38,155 nt of DNA from Gemmatimonadota bacterium. GTDB lineage: Bacteria > Gemmatimonadota > Gemmatimonadetes > Longimicrobiales > Gaopeijiaceae. The stretch lies in assembly GCA_009840215.1 (NCBI GenBank), contig VXOC01000046.1, forward strand, positions 1-38,155. The letters are read 5' to 3'. The position numbers were made by a program, and so were the translations under genes. Numbering within the stretch: position 1 is the stretch's first letter; the number at the start of each line of letters is the position of its first letter. The notes beneath the pieces are model-generated. The model was not told the origin of the DNA. It worked only from the letters and a program-made list of their open reading frames with translations, and made no database searches. Positions 8,879 through 15,279 of this stretch are shown one piece after another.

Positions 8879-8932
8879 GGCAGGGCGTTCCGTTCTTCCA
8901 GGTTGTTCATATCCATGCAAGTGGCATCCAAC

Positions 8933-8938
8933 AGTATA
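8933..8938 (-). promoter_or_regulatory. Predicted extended -10 promoter for the thiolase operon
   Basis: On the minus strand the spacer between the exonuclease and thiolase genes contains TGGTATACTG: a -10 hexamer TATACT (5 of 6 to consensus) preceded by the TGn extension. No good -35 hexamer is seen 17 bases upstream, as is common for extended -10 promoters. Transcription would begin near 8927-8925, leaving a leader of about 47 nt to the TTG at 8878 or about 7 nt to the TTG at 8920. Confidence 0.5.
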
Positions 8939-9013
8939 CCAAGAGGCTCCCCCTCACGGCACCTGCCGGATCCCGGTCCGAGGAGAGCCCGCGACGGCCA
9001 GCGATGGCGGACT

Positions 9014-9862
9014 CTACCCACGGCGTCCGAATCCCCCTTCGACGAAGAGGTCCCGTTGATAGCGAGCCCCCCGCGGGGGCCGGTAGCGCTCCAGCGACCG
9101 CAAATCGCCGATCCCCAGCGACTCCGCGCGGTCCAGGAGGCGCAGCAGCACGCGGGCCGTTGCGAGCGCGTCGCCGCGGGCGCGGTGTCGGCCATCGATC
9201 CGGATGTCGAAGAACTCCGACAGTGCGTCCAGGTTGCGGTGGCGCAGCTCCGGCACCAGGCGCCGGGCCAGGCTGATCGTGCAGAGTCGCTCGACCTCGG
9301 GCACGTCACCGAGCGCATCGCCCAGCTGGGCCCGCAGCCAACCCCAGTCGAAGCTCACGTTGTGTGCGACGAAGACCCGCCCGGCGATCCTCCGGAACAC
9401 CTCCTCGGCGATCTCGTCGAAGGCCGGCGCCCCGGCGAGCATGCGGTCGGTGATCCCGGTGAGCGCCACTGTCGGGCGTGGCACCTTGCGCCCGGGGTGC
9501 ACCAGCGTCTCGAACACCTCCTGGACCGCACCCCCCCGCACCTCCACCACGGCCACCTCGGTCATGCGGTGCCCGCTCTCGTAGCGGCCGCCGGTGGTCT
9601 CGACGTCCACGACCGCGTACGAGAGTCTCGACAGGAGCGCGCCGGGGCGGCGGGCGCCACCACGCAGGCTCCATACGCCCTGCCCATCCACCTGGAAGCG
9701 GTCATCGGCACCCAGCAGCGCAAAGACGGCCGCGGAGGCCGCACCCGGGTGGCCGTTCAGCCCCAGTACGCGCCGGGCCAGTTCGGGCGTGGCGAGCGGC
9801 CCTCCGCGGAGCACCTCCCAGGCACCCTGCAGGAGCGAGCGCCGGCCCGCCGTCGCCGTCAC
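9014..9862 (-). CDS. DnaQ-like 3'-5' exonuclease (DNA polymerase III epsilon-type)
   Basis: A 282-residue DEDDh exonuclease. Catalytic residues are seen in order: D86 and E88 in VVDVETTGG (Exo I), D172 in AHNVSFDWGWL (Exo II), and H226 and D231 in GRHRARGDALAT (Exo III). It may be a proofreading subunit or a repair/RNA-processing exonuclease; a stand-alone epsilon, a DinG-type fusion remnant or a UvrC-associated nuclease cannot be told apart. The first 75 residues precede the nuclease fold and look like a small winged-helix-like domain (TPELARRVLGLNGHP). The GTG start overlaps the rex stop (GTGA), so it is co-translated with rex and may share Rex control. Confidence 0.9.
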   Translation of the reverse strand: MTATAGRRSLLQGAWEVLRGGPLATPELARRVLGLNGHPGAASAAVFALLGADDRFQVDGQGVWSLRGGARRPGALLSRLSYAVVDVETTGGRYESGHRMTEVAVVEVRGGAVQEVFETLVHPGRKVPRPTVALTGITDRMLAGAPAFDEIAEEVFRRIAGRVFVAHNVSFDWGWLRAQLGDALGDVPEVERLCTISLARRLVPELRHRNLDALSEFFDIRIDGRHRARGDALATARVLLRLLDRAESLGIGDLRSLERYRPPRGARYQRDLFVEGGFGRRG

Positions 9863-10497
9863 GGCCGGTGCCGCGCGAGATCGTACGACAGGCTCTCCAG
9901 CTCAACCAGCATGCTCACGTTGCGCAACGCGACATCCGCGGGCAGCCGCAGCTGCACCGGCGCGTAGTTGAGGACCGCCTTGATGCCCACCGCCACCACC
10001 CGGTCGACCAGTCCCTGCGCGACCGGGGCAGGCACGGCCACGATCACGAGGTCGATGCGGTCCTCGCACAGTGCGTCCTCAAGCTCCCGCTGATCCCGTA
10101 TGCGGATCGAGCCGAGCCTCGTGCCGACCTTGCACGGGTCGTTGTCGACCACGGTCGTGATGTGGAAGCCACGCCGGCGGAAGGGCTCGTATTCGAAGAG
10201 GGCGGTACCGATCCGGCCCGCCCCGAGCAGTGCGACACGCCAGGTGGAATCGAGTCCGAGTACGGTCCGCAACACCCCGGTGAGCTCGGCGACCGAGTAC
10301 CCCAGGCCGCGTTTGCCGTACGACCCGAGGTGGGAAAGGTCCTTGCGCACCTGGGCAGCGGTGGTCCCTCCCCGCTCCGCCAGGGCCACGCTGGCGACGC
10401 TGGTCACGCCCGAGCGTTCGAAGTCCTCCAGAAACCGCAGGTACAGCGAGAGCCGGCGAACCGACGCGTCCGGTATTCGGCTTGTGAATTCGTTCAC
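9859..10497 (-). CDS. rex: Redox-sensing transcriptional repressor Rex
   Basis: Rex senses the NADH/NAD+ ratio: it binds DNA when NADH is low and releases it when NADH rises, controlling fermentative and respiratory genes. The 212-residue protein has the N-terminal winged helix with IPDASVRRLSLYLRFL at 8-23 and the recognition helix region RKDLSHLGSYGKRGLGYS at 51-68. A Rossmann domain follows with LLGAGRIGTAL at 90-100, then FEYEPFRRRGF, and a C-terminal swapped helix. The start is a GTG at 10495-10497 overlapping the rsmA stop. The start codon lies inside a perfect Rex operator (10482-10499), so the gene almost certainly represses itself. Confidence 0.96.
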   Translation of the reverse strand: MNEFTSRIPDASVRRLSLYLRFLEDFERSGVTSVASVALAERGGTTAAQVRKDLSHLGSYGKRGLGYSVAELTGVLRTVLGLDSTWRVALLGAGRIGTALFEYEPFRRRGFHITTVVDNDPCKVGTRLGSIRIRDQRELEDALCEDRIDLVIVAVPAPVAQGLVDRVVAVGIKAVLNYAPVQLRLPADVALRNVSMLVELESLSYDLARHRP

Positions 10498-10499
10498 AA
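10482..10499. promoter_or_regulatory. Rex operator (ROP) across the rsmA stop and rex start
   Basis: The 18-bp sequence TTGTGAA-TTCG-TTCACAA is a perfect inverted repeat with a 4-bp centre and matches the known Rex consensus TTGTGAA-N4-TTCACAA. With its flanking C and G the dyad is 20 bp (10481-10500). It contains the rex GTG start codon (10495-10497) and the rsmA TGA stop (10494-10496). Because it lies within a run of co-directional genes and I see no convincing promoter hexamers just upstream, Rex may act here as a transcription roadblock, cutting expression of rex and the exonuclease gene relative to rsmA. Confidence 0.92.
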
Positions 10500-11345
10500 G
10501 CTGAAGCTAGCGGTCCGCAACGCCGCCGCAAGCGCCATGAAGTCATCCGGCGACAGCCGTTCGGGTCGGAGGGTCGGCACCAGTCCCAGCTCCGTCAACA
10601 CGCCTTCGATCAAGTCTCGCGGGCAGTTCAGGTCGGGGTGCCGCGCCAGGATGGTCCCCAACTGCTTGCGGCGCCACGAGAAGGCAGCGCGTGTCAGGAC
10701 ACGGACCCTCGCAGCGGCGGAGCGCGTCAGGCGCGGTGGCGAGTGCGGCGTGATTCGCATCGCCACGGAATCCACGCGCGGTATCGGCCGAAAGGCGGAG
10801 CGCGGCACCTTGCAGATCCGCGAAGCGCGCGCGTGCAGTCCCACACCGACCGAGAGGGCGCCATAGGTGCGCGTCCCGGGACCCGCCAGGATCCGCGCCG
10901 CCACCTCCGCCTGCACGGTCAGGACGATATCTCGCGGGTAGGGCAGCTGCAGCAGGCGGAAGATGATCGGCGTGGTGATGTTGTAGGGGATGTTCCCCAC
11001 CACCGTCGTACGGCCCCAGTCACCGCCCGGCGACGCGAGCTCCAGCGACAGGACATCGCCGTGCACCACCGTGACGCGCGGCTCGGTCTCGTAGCGGGTC
11101 GCCAGTTCGGCCGCGAGTTCGTCATCCAGCTCCACGACCGTCAGCCGAACGCCGCGTTCGACCAGGTGCGCGGTCAGCGCGCCGCGCCCCGGGCCGATCT
11201 CCAGCACCGGTTCGTCCTCCCCCGCCAGCACCGCACCCGCGATCTTGCGCTGAAGATTCGGGTCGACCAGGAAGTTCTGTCCCAGCGAGCGCTTGGGCCG
11301 GCGGCGCGCCGCCCGAGTTCCGGGGGGATCCTGTCCGCGGGCCAT
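10494..11345 (-). CDS. rsmA: 16S rRNA (adenine1518/1519-N6)-dimethyltransferase RsmA/KsgA
   Basis: RsmA dimethylates two adjacent adenosines in helix 45 of 16S rRNA, a late step in 30S maturation. At 283 residues it fits the family. Motifs: the N-terminal PKRSLGQNFLVDPN at 17-30, the SAM-binding VLEIGPGRGALTAHL at 47-61, VVELDDELA, HGDVL near 95-99, and the catalytic NIPY at 118-121. The ATG is 16 bases downstream of the kinase-phosphatase fusion gene, so it belongs to that transcript. Its stop is embedded in the Rex operator. No oddity in the catalytic residues. Confidence 0.96.
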   Translation of the reverse strand: MARGQDPPGTRAARRRPKRSLGQNFLVDPNLQRKIAGAVLAGEDEPVLEIGPGRGALTAHLVERGVRLTVVELDDELAAELATRYETEPRVTVVHGDVLSLELASPGGDWGRTTVVGNIPYNITTPIIFRLLQLPYPRDIVLTVQAEVAARILAGPGTRTYGALSVGVGLHARASRICKVPRSAFRPIPRVDSVAMRITPHSPPRLTRSAAARVRVLTRAAFSWRRKQLGTILARHPDLNCPRDLIEGVLTELGLVPTLRPERLSPDDFMALAAALRTASFSL

Positions 11346-11361
11346 GCCGGCCAGGGGCCGC

Positions 11362-12684
11362 CTACTCCGCCCGCACCACGACGGCAGTGCGATCGTCCGC
11401 GGGAATCAGCGGGACCGATTGCGCCGACATCTCGAAGAGGCGGTCCAGGATCTCCACGGCGGACTCCCGGTGACTGCGCGCGACCGTTTTCAGGACCAGG
11501 TCCTCGCCGCTCTTCCGCCCGCGCCGGGCCACCGTGTCGGACAGCCCGTCCGTGAAGAGGAGGAGCAGGTCGTCACCCGGGGCCCACTTCGCCCGCGATT
11601 CGCGGAAGGGCGCTCCTCCGATTCCCATCGGCGGGTCGGTGGCCCGAAGTCGCCGTGCGGTGCCCTCCGGCTCCACGATGAAGGCGTGCGGGTGGCCGGC
11701 GTTCGCGTACACCACCTCCGGTGCGCCGGGCGACAGGACGCAGTAGCACAGCGAAAGGTACATCTCGGTCGACTCCAGCTCGTCGCCGATCGCACGGTCC
11801 AGGTGTTCGAGCACGGTCGCCGGGGCCCCGCCCTGCTGCGCGGAGATCGCCGCCGCGCTCATGACCAGCGCCATGATCAGCGCCGCGGGGAAACCGTGGC
11901 CCGAGACATCCCCGATCATGACGCCGGTCCTGCCTCCCGGCAGCTGCAGCACCTGGTAGAAATCGCCCCCCACCGACTCGGCGGGCACGACGCGCGCGGC
12001 CGCCTCCACGCCGCGAACGCGCGGGATCGGGGGCAACAGCTTCATCTGGAGGTCGTGGGCGAGTTGCATTTCGCGGGACACGGCGTCCAGCGCTCGTTCC
12101 TCCCGGGTGTGGTGGGGGGCCGCGGGGGTCGCGGGCTGCGTGGAGGCCGGGCGGGCGTCCGCTTCGTCCGGGAAAACCGACGGCGTGGGGGAGGCTGGGC
12201 CAGGAGCGCCCCGCAAGACCAGGGTCACGGCGTTGCCCGCGTCGTTGTAGCGCACATCGTCCATGAGTGCCCGCATCAGGAAGATGCCCCGTCCGCTGGC
12301 CTTCGCGATGTTCTCGGGCCGCCGGGGATCGGGGACCGCGGCAGGGTCGAAACCGCCCCCCTCGTCGCTGACCCGCGCCCGCACCTGGCCGGGCCGGATC
12401 CGCAACTCGACCCTTACGCGCTTCTTCCGCGGGTCGTCGACGCTGCCGAAGAGGACCGCGTTGGAGATCGCCTCCGTGAGGCCCACACGGAGGTTGAAGA
12501 GGAGGCGGTTTCGATCCTCTACGGCCGGTGCACAGAATTCGACCGCGCGCTCGACCGCATCCTCGATGGCGCCGATGTCGCTGGGAAGATGAAGGACCAG
12601 GGTGCCCGGCACTTCGGTTGAGCATTCGGGGGCCGTGCCCGATACTCCGGCGCGCGCGAGGGACGGGTCCCCGGTCGTGGCCAC
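11362..12684 (-). CDS. Partner-switch fusion: HATPase (RsbW-like) plus PP2C/SpoIIE phosphatase (RsbU-like)
   Basis: A 440-residue fusion of two activities that are usually separate proteins. Residues about 30-158 form a serine-kinase-type HATPase domain with N-box LTEAISNAVLFG (69-80), G1 box SDEGGGFDP (106-114) and G2 box GRGIFLMRALMD (131-142). A proline/alanine-rich linker (about 160-195) and a short helical region follow. Residues about 215-440 are a PP2C SpoIIE domain with VGGDFYQV (D241), IGDVSGHG (D259), YANAGHP, FTDGLSD and the closing DDRTAVV. It should phosphorylate and dephosphorylate an anti-sigma antagonist, most simply the STAS protein encoded upstream. The GTG start has a strong GGAGGAG site nine bases upstream. 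No sigma factor gene is adjacent. Confidence 0.92.
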   Translation of the reverse strand: MATTGDPSLARAGVSGTAPECSTEVPGTLVLHLPSDIGAIEDAVERAVEFCAPAVEDRNRLLFNLRVGLTEAISNAVLFGSVDDPRKKRVRVELRIRPGQVRARVSDEGGGFDPAAVPDPRRPENIAKASGRGIFLMRALMDDVRYNDAGNAVTLVLRGAPGPASPTPSVFPDEADARPASTQPATPAAPHHTREERALDAVSREMQLAHDLQMKLLPPIPRVRGVEAAARVVPAESVGGDFYQVLQLPGGRTGVMIGDVSGHGFPAALIMALVMSAAAISAQQGGAPATVLEHLDRAIGDELESTEMYLSLCYCVLSPGAPEVVYANAGHPHAFIVEPEGTARRLRATDPPMGIGGAPFRESRAKWAPGDDLLLLFTDGLSDTVARRGRKSGEDLVLKTVARSHRESAVEILDRLFEMSAQSVPLIPADDRTAVVVRAE

Positions 12685-12690
12685 CGGATG

Positions 12691-13020
12691 CTACTCCTCC
12701 AGAGCTTCCCCCAGGTCGTCGCAGATCCGGAAGAAGGTGTCGAGCTTGGTCAACTCGAAGAGTCGCGTCAGATCGCGGTTGAGCGAGGCCAGACGCAGGT
12801 CCCCGCCCTGCGCGCGAATCTCCTTGGAGAGGGTGATCAGGACTCCGAGCCCCGACGAGTCGATGTACCCGGTGCGCGAAAAGTCGATGACGAAGCGTCT
12901 CGCACCACCTTCGAGGGCGTCCAGGACCATGCGTTTCAGTTCGTGCCGGTTCCCGACGATCAACTGCCCGTCGACATCGTAAACTGTGACGCGCCCGACG
13001 GTTCGTTCTCTGAAGGACAT
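12691..13020 (-). CDS. STAS-domain anti-sigma factor antagonist
   Basis: A 109-residue single-domain STAS protein of the SpoIIAA/RsbV type. It carries the phosphorylation motif YIDSSGLGVL, with S56 (second serine of DSSG) the expected phosphate acceptor. When unphosphorylated such proteins bind the anti-sigma kinase and release the sigma factor. The start is the ATG at 13018-13020 with GGAAGAG a few bases upstream; the frame is open further upstream to 13107 but that part is unlike the family. It lies six bases before the kinase-phosphatase fusion, its obvious partner. Upstream lies a 213-bp spacer that contains the duplicated palindromic element and a possible promoter. Confidence 0.93.
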   Translation of the reverse strand: MSFRERTVGRVTVYDVDGQLIVGNRHELKRMVLDALEGGARRFVIDFSRTGYIDSSGLGVLITLSKEIRAQGGDLRLASLNRDLTRLFELTKLDTFFRICDDLGEALEE

Positions 13021-13132
13021 GTGGCTCTTCCAGCGAGGTGGTTGGGGTGACTTCGGGTCAAGTGTGCCGGCGAACCGAATAATACGGACGCGGGCGGCTC
13101 CGTGCATGGCGGAGTCTGACCGATGCGCCGTC

Positions 13133-13176
13133 GAATTGTATACTGTACATTACAAAATGTAATGTCGCCATTACAT
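13133..13176. repeat. 44-bp palindromic element, copy 1 (putative operator)
   Basis: An AT-rich island in a GC-rich region with three alternating 8-bp half-sites: ACATTACA (13147-13154), spacer AAA, TGTAATGT (13158-13165), spacer CG, and CCATTACA (13168-13175, one base off). Adjacent half-sites are inverted, giving two overlapping dyads. A flanking TGTATACT is shared with copy 2. Copy 2 at 26837-26880 (opposite strand) matches at 40 of 44 positions. It lies in the spacer between pta and the STAS gene. Confidence 0.85.
13135..13163 (-). promoter_or_regulatory. Predicted sigma70-type promoter for the STAS/fusion/rsmA/rex transcript
   Basis: On the minus strand, ATTACA (13163-13158; 4 of 6 to TTGACA) is followed after 17 bases by TACAAT (13140-13135; 5 of 6 to TATAAT). 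Transcription would start near 13128, about 108 nt before the STAS ATG. The whole promoter lies within the 44-bp palindromic element, so a protein bound to the half-sites would block RNA polymerase. The call is by eye only. Confidence 0.45.
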
Positions 13177-13233
13177 TCAAAAGCGTCAGGCGAAACGCGG
13201 GCGGCATAACCGCTCGAATGGCGGGGGACTTGC

Positions 13234-14088
13234 TCACGGGCTGCCATCCCTCTCCCCGGCCATCAGCGCCGTGATCGCAGCCACATGCATGATGTCCCCC
13301 ACCGACGCCCCCCGCGAAAGGTCGTTCAGCGGGAGCCTGAGTCCCTGCAGAATGGGACCGAGGGCCGTCGCCCCGGCCAGCCTCTCCACGAGCTTGTACG
13401 CGATGTTGGCCGCGTCGAGCGAGGGAAAAACGAGGACGTTGGCTTTCCCGCCGGCCGCCGAACCCGGGGCCTTGGCCCGGGCCACGGCGGGGATCAGCGC
13501 GGCGTCCGCCTGCAGTTCGCCGTCGGCGGGCACTTCGGGGTACGCCCGGCGGAAGCGTTCGACGGCCTTGCGGACCCGGTCGACCGAGCGGCCCGCCGCG
13601 CTGCCCCGCGTGGAGTACGAGAGGAAGGCAACGTGCGGCGCGTCCCCCACCACCCGACGGCGCAATCGCACCGCCTCTCCGGCGATCTCCGCGAGACTGC
13701 GCGGGCCGGGATCGCGCACCACGCCCGCATCGGTGAAGGTCAGCACCTCGGACCCGCGCCCCCGGAAGTCACGCACCTCCATGAAGAACGACGACGACAG
13801 CGTACGCACGTCCGCCCTCAGTCCGACCCCCTTCAGCCCCACCCGGATCACCTCGGCGCTGGTATGCACCGCGCCCGCGACCACACCGTCCACGGTCCCC
13901 CCGGTAAGCATCCCGGCCGCACGCGACAACGCTCCCGCTCCCGCCTCCTCCACGACCACCGGCTCGACCACCCCGCGGCGTCCGAGCACCGCCACGGCCT
14001 CCGCGACGCGGGGGTCGTCCCCCTCGGGGAAGGCGATCCGCCGCCCGAGAGGCCTTGCCCGCGCTTCGAGGCGCTCGCCGAAGGTCAC
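13234..14088 (-). CDS. pta: Phosphate acetyltransferase (Pta), short form
   Basis: Phosphotransacetylase interconverts acetyl-CoA and acetyl phosphate. The 284-residue protein has RRIAFPEGDDPRV at 16-28, DGVVAGAVHTS at 67-77, LSYSTRGSA, DGELQADAALIP, the signature KANVLVFPSLDAANIAYKLV (split across the active site), ALGPILQGL, LPLNDLSRG and a closing VAAITALMAG. Compared with typical Pta (about 330 residues) some 45 residues are missing between the first motif and DGVVAGA, the segment that normally carries a helical insertion. A related phosphate butyryltransferase role is possible. The GTG start overlaps the coaD stop (GTGA). No acetate kinase gene is in the window. Confidence 0.85.
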   Translation of the reverse strand: MTFGERLEARARPLGRRIAFPEGDDPRVAEAVAVLGRRGVVEPVVVEEAGAGALSRAAGMLTGGTVDGVVAGAVHTSAEVIRVGLKGVGLRADVRTLSSSFFMEVRDFRGRGSEVLTFTDAGVVRDPGPRSLAEIAGEAVRLRRRVVGDAPHVAFLSYSTRGSAAGRSVDRVRKAVERFRRAYPEVPADGELQADAALIPAVARAKAPGSAAGGKANVLVFPSLDAANIAYKLVERLAGATALGPILQGLRLPLNDLSRGASVGDIMHVAAITALMAGERDGSP

Positions 14089-14636
14089 GAAGAGCGCTGC
14101 TGCAGCCGTTCCAGCACCAGCGGCGAGACAAAGGTGCTGACGTCGCCCCCCAGCGCCGCGACCTCCCTTACCAGCGTGGCCGAAAGGAACGAGTAGTGCA
14201 CCTCGGGCGTCAGGAAGATCGTCTCCACCTCGTCCCACAGTTCCCGGTTCATCTGGGCCATCTGGAACTCGTAGTCGAAGTCCGAAACGGCCCGAAGCCC
14301 CCGAATGATGAAGCGCGCGTTCTCGTCGCGGGCGAAGTCGACCAGGAGCCCCGAGAAGGAGACGCACTCGACCCGGGACTCGCCGCCGAAGACCTCCCGC
14401 ATCATCTCCAGCCGCTCCGCGACCGGGAACAGGCTGCCCTTCGGCTGCGTGGCGGTTTCGGCCACGCCCACGACCAGACGGTCGCAAAAGCGCAGTGTAC
14501 GGCGAACGATGTCCTCGTGGCCCAGCGTGACCGGGTCGAAGGAGCCGGGATAGACCGCGACGATCGGGCGGTGGGTGGACGCGCTCTCCGCACCGGAGGA
14601 CTCGCGTTCCGGTTGCCGGGAATCGCTTTTCTTCAT
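14085..14636 (-). CDS. coaD: Phosphopantetheine adenylyltransferase
   Basis: CoaD adds AMP to 4'-phosphopantetheine to form dephospho-CoA. The 183-residue protein has the nucleotidyltransferase motif YPGSFDPVTLGH (29-40, TLGH in place of TxGH), the conserved RFIIRGLRAVSDFDYEFQMA (a 20-residue family hallmark), and the ISSS-like YSFLSATLVRE near the end. The first 23 residues are a charged extension ahead of the domain. The ATG overlaps the rsmD stop (ATGA). The rsmD-coaD pairing is common in bacteria and supports the start. Confidence 0.96.
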   Translation of the reverse strand: MKKSDSRQPERESSGAESASTHRPIVAVYPGSFDPVTLGHEDIVRRTLRFCDRLVVGVAETATQPKGSLFPVAERLEMMREVFGGESRVECVSFSGLLVDFARDENARFIIRGLRAVSDFDYEFQMAQMNRELWDEVETIFLTPEVHYSFLSATLVREVAALGGDVSTFVSPLVLERLQQRSS

Positions 14637-15202
14637 GCGTTCGTCTCCTTGCGGGGGCCGGCGGAGCAGCCGTTCGCTCCGGGGGGAAGCGCGATGGCGG
14701 TCAGCACGGTATCGCCGTATCGACGTTGCCGCACGGTGATATCCGCGGGCAACGCCTCGTCGGCGCGGTGCTCGACCCACATCTCGCGGGCGAAGGGCCG
14801 GCGCTCGTACAGGGTCACCAGCCGGTGGGCGTGGCCACGTCCGTAGGGTGGATCGGCAAGGACGAGATCGCAGCGGGCCGGATCCAGCCTGTGCAGGTGG
14901 GCAAGGGCGTCGGCGCGAACGACGGTGGTGACGCCTTCCGCACCCAGCGCGCGGATGTTGCGCTCCAGGACTCCGATCGCGCGGTGGCTCCGTTCCACGA
15001 AGGTGGCGTGCGCCGCGCCCCTGCTCAGCGCCTCCAGGCCGAGGGCCCCCGATCCCGCAAAGAGATCGGCCACCGCGGCGTTCTCGATCCGGTGTCCCAG
15101 GATCGACATCCACGCCTCGCGTACCCGGTCGGTCGTGGGGCGCACCCCCCCGCGAACCGGAGTCAGCCGGCGGCTCTTCCATCTGCCTGCAATGATTCGC
15201 AA
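14633..15202 (-). CDS. rsmD: 16S rRNA (guanine966-N2)-methyltransferase RsmD
   Basis: RsmD methylates G966 of 16S rRNA in the assembled small subunit. The 189-residue protein opens RIIAGRWKSRRL, then has RPTTDRVREAWMSIL at 21-35, the SAM-binding DLFAGSGALGLEALSRGA at 46-63, and the catalytic DPPY at 117-120. The start is a TTG at 15200-15202 with GAGGGG about eight bases upstream; the frame is open far upstream into recJ, but that is noise. It lies 77 bases after recJ, with a strong inverted repeat between. Confidence 0.93.
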   Translation of the reverse strand: MRIIAGRWKSRRLTPVRGGVRPTTDRVREAWMSILGHRIENAAVADLFAGSGALGLEALSRGAAHATFVERSHRAIGVLERNIRALGAEGVTTVVRADALAHLHRLDPARCDLVLADPPYGRGHAHRLVTLYERRPFAREMWVEHRADEALPADITVRQRRYGDTVLTAIALPPGANGCSAGPRKETNA

Positions 15203-15229
15203 GTGCGTCCCCTCGCGCGTTGTGGGCGG

Positions 15230-15264
15230 GACCGGCGGGCCGGCCGGAAACGAACCCGCCGGTC
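15230..15264. repeat. Strong GC-rich inverted repeat between recJ and rsmD
   Basis: GACCGGCGGG (15230-15239) and its exact complement CCCGCCGGTC (15255-15264) flank a 15-nt loop that itself contains the palindrome CCGGCCGG. As RNA this would form a 10-bp all-but-one GC stem. There is no T-run after it on either strand, so it is not a classical intrinsic terminator. It could trim expression between recJ and rsmD or protect a transcript end. Confidence 0.7.
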
Positions 15265-15279
15265 GTCGGGCCGAGCGGA

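Noticed and set aside
7802-9967. 721-codon plus-strand frame
   Set aside because: Antisense to thiolase and the exonuclease gene; no recognisable motif.
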